Counted from the first letter of the stretch, positions 18,801 through 27,935 are shown. The stretch is 44,500 nucleotides of DNA from Flavobacteriales bacterium (GCA_016787985.1 JAEUTC010000215.1:1-44500), one strand, 5' to 3'. Numbers and translations are program-made. The notes: generated by a model not told the origin, from the letters alone.

Positions 18801-18883
18801 TCGTGGATCAACTGGATGGAAAGCTGGAGGTGAAGACTGGCGCAGGCGTCGCCTATTTGCTTACCTTTGAACGTTACCGATAG
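15863..18883 (+). CDS. Cytoplasmic multi-PAS sensor histidine kinase (HisKA_2 type)
   Basis: The 1006-residue protein has no signal peptide or membrane span. Six PAS-like domains can be counted by their starts near residues 25, 150, 295, 420, 545 and 675, several with PAC-like ends (DITxxK). The dimerisation domain is of the HisKA_2 class, with the phosphoacceptor in [12 protein letters not shown] (His815 or His816). The HATPase has [22 protein letters not shown] and GNLGLELV motifs. It is typical of soluble kinases that integrate internal cues. The response regulator begins four bases after its stop, so they form one operon and probably a cognate pair. The ligands of the PAS domains cannot be predicted from the sequence. 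Confidence 0.93.
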   Translation: MVGKGGPEGAPVVQHSIEQAYAELLRQYEQLVSRNLAGVYRTTMDGRFLECNDALARILGYSDRNELLCSQALSIYPSAADRDRFLQDLLRDKQLINYELSLKHKNGRLVDVLENVFLDVLEDGTATIQGTLIDITAIKQAEMEQASLTASYRSLVEHMRDGVVVVRDGRIHYANPAAQRLTGQPLIGMDLSGLFAGADAQAVQELVKASGSEPASAPLIVRSRNDSTSEVGLYATKALFEGAAAVQVTIQDEQARQNLLRERLRVQMAEEVNQVLRQEIEEHRRTQDALRRSRQFARSLVDSSLDMIMAADPEGLITEYNPAAQMRFGYEAHEVMGSSTNKLYADPTEYARIQHELNTYGAFTGEVRNVTKDGEVFTSFLAASRLFDEDGQFLGAMGVSRDITRMKQDREALQASEERYRDLFENATDLIQSVDPEGRFQYVNNAWKRALGYSEREVMTLRLKDVLHPDHLAVYEERHARVMAGGSVERISTVFVGKQGQEVHVEGTTNLRSVDGKPVATRSIFTDMTHVDAARAKVQEHEAKLRALFESSDHMFWTVDPQIKLTSYNRGYSDMIERLHGKRPEINTDPTKPRALFASTEYHAFWEEKYSHAFAGRPMRFETDRLDKQGQRVCNEIFLSPVFGADGQVTEVFGVGHEITEQKLAEDLVRHQAARIKAIFENAANVMIWTLNKDFRITSFNEHFLRTTDRRLGIRFKDGDDFIGTMRERVASGAAEPAIAQFKAALKGSPQQFEVELRGDEGRSVWVECFLNPIAGDKGVKEISCMAYGITDRKEAELKLRQSLSEKEVLLKEVHHRVKNNLQVISSILSLQTAHVDGDERILELLRVSRDRIRSMSFIHESLYQNKDFSSIDLGSYIDGLSRNLVMSYSLTGNIALERDLKRVELVLDQAIPCGLILNELISNAFKHAFPGGRAGVVRIGLNLRGEQVSITVQDDGVGLPEGFSAKNDGNLGLELVRTLVDQLDGKLEVKTGAGVAYLLTFERYR

Positions 18884-18886
18884 AAC

Positions 18887-19648
18887 ATGGCGCAGACGAA
18901 TGTCCTCGTGGTCGAGGACGAGAGCATCGTAAGCAAGGACATCCAACACAGCCTGAAGAAACTCGGGTATAATGTGGTGGGTGCGGCCAACAATGGGGAA
19001 ACGGCCGTCAGCCTTGCGCTGGAGCATCAGCCGGACATCATCCTCATGGACATCATGCTCAAGGGCGAGATGAACGGTATCGAGGCCGCTGATGCCATCC
19101 GAAAGGAAACGAACATCCCGGTCATCTTCCTCACCGCCTACGCCGACGAAAGCACCCTGGCCAAAGCCAAGGTCACCCAGCCCTACGGCTACATCATCAA
19201 GCCGTTCAAGGAGATCGACATCCACACGTCGATCGAGATGGCGCTGTACAAGCACAAGAAGGAGACCGAAGTGCTGAAGGAGCGCGACCTGCTCTATTCC
19301 CTCGTGGAGAACAAGGAAGCCGCCGGCGCGCGCGACATCATGTTCGTGAAGAGCAACAGCCGCCTGGTGAAGCTCAAGACCAGCGACATCTACTTCATCG
19401 AAGCGCTGAAGGATTACGTGGTGATCAACACGCTGAACACCCGCTATACCGTGCACAGTACCATGAAGGACATCGAGGCGAAACTGCCCGAGGCCGACTT
19501 CATCCGCGTGCACCGCAGCTTCATCGTGCGTCTCGATAAGATCGTGGCCATCGAACAGCCCAACCTGATCCTGGAGAACGATAAGAAGGTGATCCCGATC
19601 GGTGGTAGCTACAAGGACGATCTGGCGAAGCGGCTGAATCTCGTCTAA
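18887..19648 (+). CDS. LytTR-family response regulator
   Basis: The 253-residue protein has an N-terminal receiver domain (about 5-120) with acidic pocket Glu10-Asp11, phosphoacceptor Asp55 in ILMDIML, the Thr/Ala switch region LTAYAD and Lys105 in IIKPF. A linker leads to a C-terminal LytTR DNA-binding domain (about 148-250), with the signatures IYFIEALKDYVVI and FIRVHRSFIV. It should act as a transcription factor phosphorylated by the multi-PAS kinase encoded directly upstream. LytTR targets are direct repeats spaced about 10-12 bp, and none was obvious upstream of this operon. Its TAA stop overlaps the stop codon of convergent rnr, so there is no space for a terminator. Confidence 0.95.
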   Translation: MAQTNVLVVEDESIVSKDIQHSLKKLGYNVVGAANNGETAVSLALEHQPDIILMDIMLKGEMNGIEAADAIRKETNIPVIFLTAYADESTLAKAKVTQPYGYIIKPFKEIDIHTSIEMALYKHKKETEVLKERDLLYSLVENKEAAGARDIMFVKSNSRLVKLKTSDIYFIEALKDYVVINTLNTRYTVHSTMKDIEAKLPEADFIRVHRSFIVRLDKIVAIEQPNLILENDKKVIPIGGSYKDDLAKRLNLV

Positions 19649-21972
19649 CGCCGCTTCTTTCCCTTCTTCGCTTTCGGCGCCTGCTTGGGTTTCTTCCCCT
19701 TGCTGCTGGCTTTGCGTGGCGCGATGGAGCGCCGCTCGAACTTGCCAGAGGTCGTGATCGGTGAAGACGCCTCACCCGTGAGGCTGAAGTCCACTACGCG
19801 GCGGTCCATGTCCACGGCTTTGATGGTGACCTCCAACTCATCGCCCAAGCGGAATTTCCGACCCGTACGCTGGCCAACGACCACATAGCGCTCCTTATCG
19901 AACTTGAAGACATCTCCTGGAATGTCGCGCAGACCGATGAGTCCTTCGCACTTGTTCTCTTTCAATTCCACGTAAATGCCCCAGGTGGTGAGGCCGCTGA
20001 TCACCCCCTCGAAACTCTGGCCGATGCGGGCCACCATGTATTCGGCCTGCTTGTACTTGATGCTCGCACGCTCGGCATCGCTGGCCTGCTTTTCCATGCG
20101 TGAGCTGTGGCTGCAGCTCAACTCCAGCTCGCCACGATCCAACGGACCGCCTCCTGCGAGGTAATGCGCCATGGCCCGGTGCACCAGCAGGTCCGGGTAG
20201 CGGCGGATGGGGGAGGTGAAGTGCGTGTAATGCTCGAAGGCCAGGCCGTAATGCCCGATGTTCTCCGTGCTGTAAATGGCCTTCGCCATGCTACGGATCG
20301 CCACCTGCTTGATGATGTTCTCCTCCTCGGTGCCTTTCACGTCCTTCAACAGGTCGTTGATCGCATGCGGAAGCTCCGATGCATCGGCATGGCGCAGGGT
20401 GTAGCCGAAGCTCTTGGCCAACGAGCGTAGCTGATCGATCTTCTCCGGGTCGGGTTCATCGTGTATCCGGTAGACGAACGGCCGTGCCCCGCGCTGATGG
20501 TGACCTTCTTTCCCTGCCGGTCGCTTATTCACCCAGGTTGCCACACGTTTGTTGGCCAGCAACATGAACTCCTCGATCAGCCAGTTCGCCGGCCCCATCA
20601 CCTTCTCGTACACACCCAGGGGCTTGCCGTCCTGATCCAGCTTGAACTTCACCTCGTTGCCTCCGATCTCCAGGGCGCCATTGGCGATGCGCTCTTTACG
20701 CAGCACCTGGGCAAGTCGATGGAGCAGGAGCACCTCGTCCTGGAAGGCGCCTTCGCCCTTTCCATCAATGATCGCCTGGGCTTCGGCATAGGCGAACCGC
20801 CGGCGGGAACGCATCACGGTGCGACCGAACCACTCACCTTTTATCCGGGCTTGATCGTCCAGCTCGAAGATGGCGCTGAAACTGAGCTTGTCCGTATCGG
20901 CGTGCAGCGAACACAGGTCGTTGCTGAGTTTCTCCGGTAGCATTGGCACTACGCGGTCCACGAGGTACACGCTTGTGGCGCGGCTGGCCGCCTCCATATC
21001 CAGCACGCTACCCGGTGTCACATAATGGCTCACATCGGCGATGTGCACACCCACCTCCCAGTGCCCATTCTCGAGTTTCCGCACGCTCAGAGCATCATCG
21101 AGGTCCTTGGCATCGTCCGGATCGATGGTGATGGTGGGGATGTCGCGTACATCGCGCCGCCGTGTCACCTCTTCCGCCGTGGCTCCATCGCGGATCTCGG
21201 TGGCCGCGCGCAGCACGCTCTCCGGGAATTCCAACGGAAGCCCGAATTCGGCCAGGATGGCGTGCATTTCCACGTGGTGCTGGCCAGCGCGGCCGAGGAC
21301 CCGGACCACCTTACCCCGGGGTTCGTCCCGGGCATCCTTCCATTCCCCGAGTTCGATGATGGCCTTGTCCCCCTCAACCGCACCGTTCACCTCGGCCGCG
21401 GGTATCACGAAGGGGCGTTGCACACGTTGGTCATCGGCCACCAGGATCATCCGCCCTTGGTGTTTATGCACGGTGCCCACGAATTCAATGCGGCGCCGTT
21501 TCAAGACCTTCACCACCTTGCCTTCGAGCCTCGAACCACGACCACCAACGAGTTTGATGGCGACGGTATCGCCATGAAGGGCCGTTCCGATGTCGCGCTG
21601 CTGCACATAGACGTCATCTTCTCCACCGCCGAGTCGAACGTAACCCGCCCCGCTGGTGATGATGTCGATGGTGCCCTCGGCCGAATCCTTCCCTCCCGTG
21701 ACCGTGTACCGACCCTTTTTTCCGCTCTCGATCCGCCCCTCATCCAAGAGGAGGTCGATGGCATCGAAAACCTTGTATCGCTGACTTTTCTCCCTGATAC
21801 CCAGCTGTAAAGCCAGCTGCTGGCTGGTGACACCCGCGTGGCCAGCGGATCGGATGGCGGCAAGAACCTGTTGTACGAAGGGGTCTGGCTGGGAAGAACG
21901 TCGGCTCAAGGTGGGGTCGATGGTCGGGCATAAGGCCGACGGTCTAAAGGTAGGTGCGCCGGTTGTTAGCAT
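19645..21972 (-). CDS. rnr: Ribonuclease R
   Basis: The product is about 775 residues from ATG 21972. Earlier in-frame ATGs at 21984 and 22035 would overlap the prs promoter and add residues with no family resemblance. The N-terminal winged-helix region (VTSQQLALQLG) is followed by cold-shock OB domains. The RNB catalytic domain has the metal-binding motif TIDPDDAKDLDDALSV and the downstream THFTSPIRRYPDLLVHR. An S1 domain follows, and the protein ends in a Lys/Arg-rich tail typical of RNase R. It degrades structured RNA 3' to 5'. It is divergent from prs, and its stop overlaps that of the response regulator. The exact N-terminus is uncertain. Confidence 0.93.
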   Translation of the reverse strand: MLTTGAPTFRPSALCPTIDPTLSRRSSQPDPFVQQVLAAIRSAGHAGVTSQQLALQLGIREKSQRYKVFDAIDLLLDEGRIESGKKGRYTVTGGKDSAEGTIDIITSGAGYVRLGGGEDDVYVQQRDIGTALHGDTVAIKLVGGRGSRLEGKVVKVLKRRRIEFVGTVHKHQGRMILVADDQRVQRPFVIPAAEVNGAVEGDKAIIELGEWKDARDEPRGKVVRVLGRAGQHHVEMHAILAEFGLPLEFPESVLRAATEIRDGATAEEVTRRRDVRDIPTITIDPDDAKDLDDALSVRKLENGHWEVGVHIADVSHYVTPGSVLDMEAASRATSVYLVDRVVPMLPEKLSNDLCSLHADTDKLSFSAIFELDDQARIKGEWFGRTVMRSRRRFAYAEAQAIIDGKGEGAFQDEVLLLHRLAQVLRKERIANGALEIGGNEVKFKLDQDGKPLGVYEKVMGPANWLIEEFMLLANKRVATWVNKRPAGKEGHHQRGARPFVYRIHDEPDPEKIDQLRSLAKSFGYTLRHADASELPHAINDLLKDVKGTEEENIIKQVAIRSMAKAIYSTENIGHYGLAFEHYTHFTSPIRRYPDLLVHRAMAHYLAGGGPLDRGELELSCSHSSRMEKQASDAERASIKYKQAEYMVARIGQSFEGVISGLTTWGIYVELKENKCEGLIGLRDIPGDVFKFDKERYVVVGQRTGRKFRLGDELEVTIKAVDMDRRVVDFSLTGEASSPITTSGKFERRSIAPRKASSKGKKPKQAPKAKKGKKRR

Positions 21973-22013
21973 CCCGTTGATGCTCATGTGGAAAACACCA
22001 CCACCAACAGCTG

Positions 22014-22043
22014 TTGATAACCTCCGGAAGTTCACTACATTTG
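22014..22043 (+). promoter_or_regulatory. Promoter of prs
   Basis: TTG at 22014-22016, a 19-base spacer and TACATTTG at 22036-22043 match the Bacteroidota promoter pattern. The -33 region overlaps a TGTTGATAA sequence (22012-22020) that resembles a DnaA box, and a CAACAGCTGTTG palindrome lies just before it. Confidence 0.7.
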
Positions 22044-22076
22044 CAGCCCTTTTCGGGACCTCCCACCACTTCCACC

Positions 22077-23024
22077 ATGCAGGAAAGCGCCAAGATCTTC
22101 AGCGGTACCGCCACCCGGTACTTGGCCGAGAAGATCGCCGCCAGCAACGGCGAGCGCTTGGGTGAGGTATTGGTGAGCCGGTTCAGTGATGGGGAATTCC
22201 AGCCGAGCTTCGAGGAAACGGTGCGCGGTGAACTGGTCTTCATCGTTCAAAGCACGTTCCCGCCGAGCGACAATCTCTTCGAACTGTTGCTCATGGTGGA
22301 TGCCGCCAAGCGCGCCAGTGCCAAGCGGATCGTGGCGGTGATGCCCTACTTCGGTTTCGCCCGCCAGGACCGCAAAGACAAGCCGCGGGTTTCCATCGGG
22401 GCCAAGTTGGTGGCGAACATGCTCACCGCCGCAGGGGTGGATCGGATCATGACCATGGACCTGCATGCCGACCAGATCCAAGGGTTCTTCGAGGTGCCGG
22501 TGGACCACCTCTTCGCCAGCAGCATCTTCCTGCCCTACATCAAGGAGCTCGCCTTGCCGGAATTGGTGATGGCCGCGCCCGATACGGGTGGCACCAAGCG
22601 CGCCAACGCCTACGCGAAACACCTCGGTTGCGAGATGGCCATCTGCTACAAGCAGCGCAAAGTGGCCAACCAGATCGAGAGCATGACGGTGATCGGCGAC
22701 ATCAAAGGCAAGAACGTGGTGCTCGTGGACGACATGTGCGACACCGCAGGTACCTTGACCAAGGCGGCGGATATGATGATGCAGCAGGGCGCCACCAGCG
22801 TGCGTGCCGTGTGCACCCATGCCGTGCTCAGCGGTGAGGCCTATGAGCGTATCGAGCGCAGCGCCCTCACGGAACTCATCGTTTCCGACACCATTCCGCT
22901 GAACGCCGAAAAGGCCAGCGCGACCAAGAAGATCAAACAACTCACCGTGGCAGGCCTCTTCGGCGACGTCATCAAGCGCGTACAGAGCCACGAGAGCATC
23001 AGCAGCCATTTCATCGTAGCATAA
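22077..23024 (+). CDS. prs: Ribose-phosphate pyrophosphokinase
   Basis: From ATG 22077 the enzyme is 315 residues, the standard length, and the promoter position supports this start. It makes PRPP from ribose 5-phosphate and ATP for nucleotide, His and Trp synthesis. Visible motifs are the N-terminal KIFSGTATRYLAEKIA, the flexible-loop region PYFGFARQDRKDKPR, the metal and ATP site MTMDLHADQIQGFF and the PRPP-binding loop VLVDDMCDTAGTLTKAA (about 220-236). The gene is followed after about ten bases by rplY, so the two form an operon, an arrangement common in bacteria. Confidence 0.97.
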   Translation: MQESAKIFSGTATRYLAEKIAASNGERLGEVLVSRFSDGEFQPSFEETVRGELVFIVQSTFPPSDNLFELLLMVDAAKRASAKRIVAVMPYFGFARQDRKDKPRVSIGAKLVANMLTAAGVDRIMTMDLHADQIQGFFEVPVDHLFASSIFLPYIKELALPELVMAAPDTGGTKRANAYAKHLGCEMAICYKQRKVANQIESMTVIGDIKGKNVVLVDDMCDTAGTLTKAADMMMQQGATSVRAVCTHAVLSGEAYERIERSALTELIVSDTIPLNAEKASATKKIKQLTVAGLFGDVIKRVQSHESISSHFIVA

Positions 23025-23034
23025 CACCCCGGCC

Positions 23035-23691
23035 ATGAACACCATCGCCCTTTCCGGAACCCCCCGCACCAACCTCGGCACCAAGTACGCCGCCCAACTG
23101 CGTCGCAGCAAACAAGTGCCCTGCGTGCTCTACGGTGGAGAGACCCCTATCCATTTCAGCGTGGATGAGGCCGCCCTCAACAAGCTCGTTTTCACACCGG
23201 AACTGAACGGTGTGGAGATCGAGATCGATGGCCGCAAGATCCTCGCGCTGGTGAAGCAGAAGCAGTTCCACCCGGTCACCGATAAGGTGATCCATGTTGA
23301 TTTCGTGGAGCTGAACGAAGGCAAGGAGACCACGGCTTCGCTCTCTGTGCGCCTGAAGGGTCAACCCATCGGTGTGCGGAAGGGCGGCAAGCTCAGCCAG
23401 CCTATGCGCCGCATCCGCGTGAAGGGCGTGCCCGGCAAGATCCCCGGACACATTGAACTGGACATCGCCGACCTGGACATCAATAAGAGCATCCAGGTGA
23501 GCGACCTGAGCTTTGATGGCATCACCTTCATGGAGCGTTCCGAGGATGTGGTGGTGGCCGTGAAGATGGCGAAGAAGGTCGAAGAAGCCGCTGCTGCGGG
23601 TGCTGCACCAGCTGCTGCAGGAGCCAAGGCCGCTGCGACCCCGGCTGCTGCCGCCAAGCCTGCTGCCGCCAAACCGGCCGCGAAGAAGTAA
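23035..23691 (+). CDS. rplY: 50S ribosomal protein L25/Ctc (TL5 type)
   Basis: The 218-residue protein has the N-terminal 5S-rRNA-binding L25 domain (about 1-95), with features such as LRRSKQVPCVLYGG, followed by the beta-rich TL5/Ctc C-terminal domain (about 100-185). The last 30 residues are an Ala/Pro/Lys-rich tail, commonly seen in Bacteroidota L25. It binds 5S rRNA in the large subunit. It follows prs directly, and the unit is closed by a terminator before pth. Confidence 0.95.
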   Translation: MNTIALSGTPRTNLGTKYAAQLRRSKQVPCVLYGGETPIHFSVDEAALNKLVFTPELNGVEIEIDGRKILALVKQKQFHPVTDKVIHVDFVELNEGKETTASLSVRLKGQPIGVRKGGKLSQPMRRIRVKGVPGKIPGHIELDIADLDINKSIQVSDLSFDGITFMERSEDVVVAVKMAKKVEEAAAAGAAPAAAGAKAAATPAAAAKPAAAKPAAKK

Positions 23692-23759
23692 GGCTCGGTT
23701 CGGTCGTGCATGGAGTCACATCGCGGGCTCTCATGGCGATCATGAAAAGAAGTTCGACC

Positions 23760-23797
23760 ACAAGGCCTTCGCGGGAAGCGGAGGCCTTGTTCTTTTG
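23760..23797 (+). terminator. Terminator after prs-rplY
   Basis: An ACAAGGCCTTC arm at 23760-23770 pairs with GGAGGCCTTGT ending at 23790. The T-rich TCTTTTG follows at 23791-23797, just before the pth start. Confidence 0.8.
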
Positions 23798-23811
23798 TAC
23801 CCACACCCACC

Positions 23812-24375
23812 ATGAAGTATCTGATCGTAGGCTTGGGCAACCCAGGTGATGAATATGCCGAGACGAGGCACAACATCGGCTTCCAGGTACTGGATCACCT
23901 GGCGCGGTTGGCCGAGGTGCGTTTTTCCGCCGACCGCTACGGAGATCGCTCCGAAATGAGGCACAAGGGCCGCACGTTCATCCTGATCAAGCCGAGCACC
24001 TTCATGAACCTGAGCGGTAAAGCGGTGCGCTACTGGATGGAACAGGAGAACATCCCTGCTGATCGTCTGCTGGTGATCACCGATGACCTTGCCCTTCCCT
24101 TCGGTGCCATCCGGATCAAGCCCAACGGTGGTGCGGGTGGTCACAACGGCCTCACGAGCATCATCCAACTCCTGGGCAGTGAGGTCTTCCCGCGCCTTCG
24201 GTTCGGCATCGGGAACGACTTCACGAAAGGCCGCCAAAGTGAATATGTGCTTGGTGTATGGAATGAGGCGGAACGGAAGACGCTCGGCGATCGGATCGAA
24301 CTTGCCGGGAAAGCCGTCTTGCAGTTCGGGCTCCTTGGGATCGACCAAGCCATGAACGGGTTCAATAAGCGGTAG
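23812..24375 (+). CDS. pth: Peptidyl-tRNA hydrolase
   Basis: The 187-residue protein carries all main Pth features: VGLGNPGDEYAETRHNIGF with Asn10 and catalytic His20, the KPSTFMNLSG segment with its substrate-binding Asn, and GGAGGHNGLTSI with the later Asn. It cleaves peptidyl-tRNAs released from stalled ribosomes. The rplY-pth order is conserved in many bacteria. A strong terminator sits between them here, so separate transcription is likely. Confidence 0.96.
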   Translation: MKYLIVGLGNPGDEYAETRHNIGFQVLDHLARLAEVRFSADRYGDRSEMRHKGRTFILIKPSTFMNLSGKAVRYWMEQENIPADRLLVITDDLALPFGAIRIKPNGGAGGHNGLTSIIQLLGSEVFPRLRFGIGNDFTKGRQSEYVLGVWNEAERKTLGDRIELAGKAVLQFGLLGIDQAMNGFNKR

Positions 24376-24443
24376 TAGATGCCCCGGGTGTGCTGCTTAA
24401 CTTAGCGGCCGTTGAACCAAGGATCCCACAAAGGCCCAAGCCC

Positions 24444-24962
24444 ATGCTGAGCAAGAAGATCGAAGCAGCCCTGAACGGACAGGTGGCCATCGAGGCCGCC
24501 AGTAGTCAAGCTTACCTCGCCATGGCTTCTTGGGCCGAGAACCAAGGCTTAAGTGGTACGGCGGCCTTCCTCTACAAGCACAGCGATGAGGAGCGCATGC
24601 ACATGCTCAAGCTGGTGAAGTTCATCAATGAGCGTGGTGGCCGCGCCGTGATCCCCGCGCTCAAACAACCGGGCACCAACTTCAAGTCCATCACGGACAT
24701 CTTCCAGGCTTTGCTCTACCACGAGACCAAGGTGACACAAGAGATCAATAGCGTGGTGGACACCTGTTTGAAGGAGAAGGACTACACCACGCACAACTTC
24801 ATGCAGTGGTACGTGAGCGAGCAGATCGAGGAGGAGGCACTGGCACGCACGCTCATCGACAAGCTGAACCTCATCGGCAACGACAAGGGTGGGCTGTACT
24901 TGTTCGACCGCGACCTGCAAGGCATGAGCGCCGCTAACGCGGGCGGAGGCAAGCCGGCTTAG
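24444..24962 (+). CDS. Bacterial non-heme ferritin
   Basis: From ATG 24444 the product is 172 residues and starts like FtnA (MLSKKIEAALNGQVAIE). Ferroxidase-centre residues are visible: Glu17, Tyr24, Glu50 and His53 in DEERMHML, Glu94 in YHETKVTQE, and Glu residues in QIEEEALA near 127-130. The bacterial ferritin fold is four helices plus a short C-terminal helix, which here is followed by a Gly/Ala tail. It would assemble into a 24-mer that oxidises and stores iron in the cytoplasm. A TAACTTAG sequence at 24398-24405 resembles a -7 element but no -33 was found. An upstream in-frame ATG at 24390 adds residues with no family match. Confidence 0.93.
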   Translation: MLSKKIEAALNGQVAIEAASSQAYLAMASWAENQGLSGTAAFLYKHSDEERMHMLKLVKFINERGGRAVIPALKQPGTNFKSITDIFQALLYHETKVTQEINSVVDTCLKEKDYTTHNFMQWYVSEQIEEEALARTLIDKLNLIGNDKGGLYLFDRDLQGMSAANAGGGKPA

Positions 24963-24971
24963 CTCTCTCGC

Positions 24972-26423
24972 TTACTCCCAAGGCCAGTCTCCCCCGATCC
25001 GAAGAGGACCTTCCAGGCCTGCTTCAAGCAAACGGCCCTTTAAACCATCTTCTGTGAAGTGGCCGGGCAGGCTTGCGGCACTGGCCAGTTCGTAGATCAG
25101 GGCGCCTACGAACCGCACGTTATTGGTCATGGCCCTGGGCTCTACCAGATGGATGTCGTCACAACTGCTGTGATAGCACCCATATACATGCTTTCCAAGG
25201 TCGCTAAGGGGGTAGATGACCGGGACGCCATTCAATAGGAAAGGCTGGTGGTCGCTGTGCAACCAGAGCTCCTCCGTGGCACGTCCCGCGAAGGACGCGC
25301 TGTCGATACGTCGGATCCGATCACAAGCATCGGCGACGAGGTTCTTCCAACCTGCAGGCCCACCAACCCCGAAACCTTGGGGGTTGCCGCTCATGTCCAA
25401 GTTGATCATGCACCGGATGCGCTGGAGTTCGCCACTCCGTTCGTAATGGTCCACAAGGTGGCGCGAGCCGAGCAACCCCTGCTCTTCGCCCATGAAGAGC
25501 ACGAATCGGATGGTGCGCTCCGGGGTGAAGGGCATGCTCTTCATCAGCCGCGCGAGGTCGAGTATGGAGAACGCGCCCAACCCGTTGTCGGTAGCGCCTG
25601 TGGCGAGGTCCCAGCTATCGAGATGCCCCCCGACGAGGATCACATCGTCCGGGAACTTCGAGCCCCGTATTTCAGCCACGATGTTCTGGGCGGTCACCTC
25701 CTGGCTCGTATTGCGCATATCCAACCGCGCCACCAACGACTCGCCTGAACTTAGCCGCTCCCGGAGCCTGGCGCCATCCTCTGCGGACAGACAGGCTGCC
25801 GGGATGGGTATGAGATCACCATCGATGGATGCGGTACCGGTCAACAGCACGCCACCTGTTACTTGATTGACGAAAAGTATGGAAGCGGCTCCAGCATTCA
25901 GGGCCAAAGCCGCCTTCTCGCTGCGGTGCAGGTTCTTGGTCCCTTCAGTGGCCGCCACCAAGCCGAGGTTGACCAGAAGCGTTGCGCGTTGGGTTTTAGG
26001 CCCCAAACGTTCCAGATCCTCGGGAAGTCCGTTGCCCGCGTCCACGATCGGCGCTTCCACCGAACAGGAGAGCGGCGTGTTCGCCAGCGCCACACAGGCC
26101 ACATGGGAAGAACCACGTCCGTCGCTGATGGTCAAGCCAACCGCGCCGCGGGCCCACGCGTTGGCGGTGAAGGGTACCGCATACACGGTATCCAGTCCAG
26201 AGGAGCGGAACAAGCTATCGGCCAGGTCCTCCGCCATGGTGCCCTGTGCACTTCCCGTTAGGCGATGTCCGATGTGGGCACTGGACCAAGCGAGCCATTC
26301 GTAGCCCTGTTCGCTCACCGAAGCCGCCGCATCGAAGGCCCGCGCTCGGGTGCTTTGGGCCTCCACGTCAACAAGTTGGTGTTGACAGATGCAAAGCACG
26401 GTCGCCCAGCGAAGCATGCGCAT
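24972..26423 (-). CDS. M28 family carboxypeptidase (PGCP/CPQ-like), secreted
   Basis: Starting at ATG 26423 the product is 483 residues with a signal peptide (RMLRWATVLCICQ, cleavage near VEAQ). A PA insertion precedes the M28 core. Zinc and catalytic motifs are GGHLDSWDLATGATDNG, MGEEQGLLGSRH, INLDMSGNPQ and the final His in CYHSSCDDIH. The arrangement resembles plasma glutamate carboxypeptidase (carboxypeptidase Q)-type enzymes, which hydrolyse dipeptides. The open frame extends to 26597, but the extra residues overlap the divergent YfiR-like gene and are not protein-like. It lies tail-to-tail with ferritin, only nine bases apart. It differs from the 11.9-kb M28 enzyme in subfamily. Confidence 0.88.
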   Translation of the reverse strand: MRMLRWATVLCICQHQLVDVEAQSTRARAFDAAASVSEQGYEWLAWSSAHIGHRLTGSAQGTMAEDLADSLFRSSGLDTVYAVPFTANAWARGAVGLTISDGRGSSHVACVALANTPLSCSVEAPIVDAGNGLPEDLERLGPKTQRATLLVNLGLVAATEGTKNLHRSEKAALALNAGAASILFVNQVTGGVLLTGTASIDGDLIPIPAACLSAEDGARLRERLSSGESLVARLDMRNTSQEVTAQNIVAEIRGSKFPDDVILVGGHLDSWDLATGATDNGLGAFSILDLARLMKSMPFTPERTIRFVLFMGEEQGLLGSRHLVDHYERSGELQRIRCMINLDMSGNPQGFGVGGPAGWKNLVADACDRIRRIDSASFAGRATEELWLHSDHQPFLLNGVPVIYPLSDLGKHVYGCYHSSCDDIHLVEPRAMTNNVRFVGALIYELASAASLPGHFTEDGLKGRLLEAGLEGPLRIGGDWPWE

Positions 26424-26499
26424 CCGCCTACTTTGCCGCGTGTTGGTGAAGTTCGGCACGAGATCAGCTAAGGGGGGCCTCAAATCTAAGCCCTGGGCG

Positions 26500-27045
26500 A
26501 TGACCGCATCCCGGTCCATACGCATCCTCCTGCTCACACCTTTCTTCCTTTTCGCGGCGGTCCCACAACAACCGCGCGAGGCGGAAAAGGACACCACGGC
26601 GATCCTGCAGGCGAACTACCTGTACAACATCGCCAAGTTGGTCGAGTGGAAAGACGCTTCGATGCGCAATGGGAACTTCGTTATCGGTGTGATCGGGAGC
26701 GCCAACTTGTACCAGGAACTGATCAAGCAGTATTCCACACGCACGATCGGCAAGCAACCCATCGAAGTGCGCAAGCTGCCCCGTTCTCCGGAGGTGGAGC
26801 GCTGCCACATGTTGTTCGTGGGCCGGAGCGATCTGGCCCTGTTGCCGGAGATCTACAAACGACTCAACGGTAAACCCACGTTGGTGGTGACCGAGTACGC
26901 TGGCGCGCTCGAGGATGGCGCGGTGGTGAATTTCGTGAAGGTGGATAACTTGTTGAAGTATGAGATGAGCCTGTCCAATGCCCAGAAGCATGGCTTGGTG
27001 GTGGGCCTTACTTTGAAGAACCTCGCACACCGCGTAGAGGAATGA
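26500..27045 (+). CDS. YfiR-family periplasmic protein (DUF4154)
   Basis: From ATG 26500 the product is 181 residues with a signal peptide (about 1-22, hydrophobic ILLLTPFFLFA). The mature part starts with the typical YNIAKLVEW motif of the YfiR/DUF4154 family and keeps the FVIGVIG, CHMLFVG and VVNFVKVDN segments. In Pseudomonas, YfiR inhibits a diguanylate cyclase from the periplasm. In Bacteroidota the family often sits with signalling proteins. Here the stop overlaps the next gene's start (ATGA), and a SpoIIE-type phosphatase with a periplasmic domain is third in the operon, so it may be the periplasmic ligand or brake of that phosphatase. That functional link is inference. Confidence 0.85.
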   Translation: MTASRSIRILLLTPFFLFAAVPQQPREAEKDTTAILQANYLYNIAKLVEWKDASMRNGNFVIGVIGSANLYQELIKQYSTRTIGKQPIEVRKLPRSPEVERCHMLFVGRSDLALLPEIYKRLNGKPTLVVTEYAGALEDGAVVNFVKVDNLLKYEMSLSNAQKHGLVVGLTLKNLAHRVEE

Positions 27046-27929
27046 AGCGTATCGCACATATCCTTCTGCTCCTGCTGATGCTCGGCGGGGTGGCACGCGG
27101 TCAGGGTGATCCGTTGGTCGAGGCGTTGCGCAACTACCAGAGCGGCGCACTGAACGAAGCGAAGGCCCTCGTCGATGAGGCGGTGACCAGCCCGGAACAC
27201 GCACAGAATGCGGAGGCGTGGCTTCTTCGCGGGTTCATTTACAAGGATGCGTACAAGGCTGCTACGAGTGTGGAGCAAGGCGACCCCTTGCGGGAGGAGG
27301 CGCTCAAGAGCCTATACCGGTGCATCACCTTGGACACCGCTGCGACCTACAAGGAGAACGCCAGTCAGGCGTACGATTTCTTGACGCGGTCCTTCTTCAA
27401 CGATGCCGCCAAAGCGTTGAATGAGATGAACGTGGTCCGTGCCATGGAGGTCTTCCCGAAATTCAAGGAGGCGGCTTTGTTGGTCGACCCCAAGGCCGAC
27501 CTGCGTTCACGTGAAACGGAGTTCATGAACGCCTTGGGTACGGTGTATACCAAGCGCTTCAATGCGGACCGCACTGATACCGGTCTGTTCGCAAGCGCCG
27601 TCGAGGCCTATAAGAAGGTGCTGGAATTGGATGCCGAGAATTATGGAGCCAACTACAATCTGGCCACCTTGTACTACAACCGCGGGGTCTTCAATATCCA
27701 GCGCATCGATGCGGAGGATGAGATCCCCACGATCCTTCAGATCCAGGAAGCGAGCCGGGAGTACTTCCAGAAGGCGTTACCCTACATGCTGAAAGCGCAC
27801 GACATGAATCCCTCACGGCGGGAAACCCTGCTCGGCCTTGAGGGCATCTATTACAGCCTTCAGGACCAGGAAAGCTCGGACAAGTTCAGGCAGCTCTTCG
27901 AGGAGATGCCCCCCGAGGAGGATCGTTGA
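27042..27929 (+). CDS. TPR-repeat protein, secreted
   Basis: The 295-residue product has a signal peptide ending in GVARGQ (about residue 21). The remainder is helical, with TPR-like units such as EAWLLRGFIYKDAY, NALGTVYTKRF, AVEAYKKVLELDAENYGANYNLATLYYNRG and KAHDMNPSRRETLLGLEGIY. It overlaps the YfiR-like gene by four bases and is followed six bases later by the SpoIIE-type phosphatase gene. It is therefore very probably part of the same pathway, as a protein-protein interaction module in the periplasm. Confidence 0.85.
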   Translation: MKRIAHILLLLLMLGGVARGQGDPLVEALRNYQSGALNEAKALVDEAVTSPEHAQNAEAWLLRGFIYKDAYKAATSVEQGDPLREEALKSLYRCITLDTAATYKENASQAYDFLTRSFFNDAAKALNEMNVVRAMEVFPKFKEAALLVDPKADLRSRETEFMNALGTVYTKRFNADRTDTGLFASAVEAYKKVLELDAENYGANYNLATLYYNRGVFNIQRIDAEDEIPTILQIQEASREYFQKALPYMLKAHDMNPSRRETLLGLEGIYYSLQDQESSDKFRQLFEEMPPEEDR

Positions 27930-27935
27930 CCCACC

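Noticed and set aside
22012-22020. TGTTGATAA between rnr and prs as an origin site
   Set aside because: Only two DnaA-box-like sites occur there (with TGTGGAAAA at 21987), with few GATC sites. The region is explained by divergent promoters.
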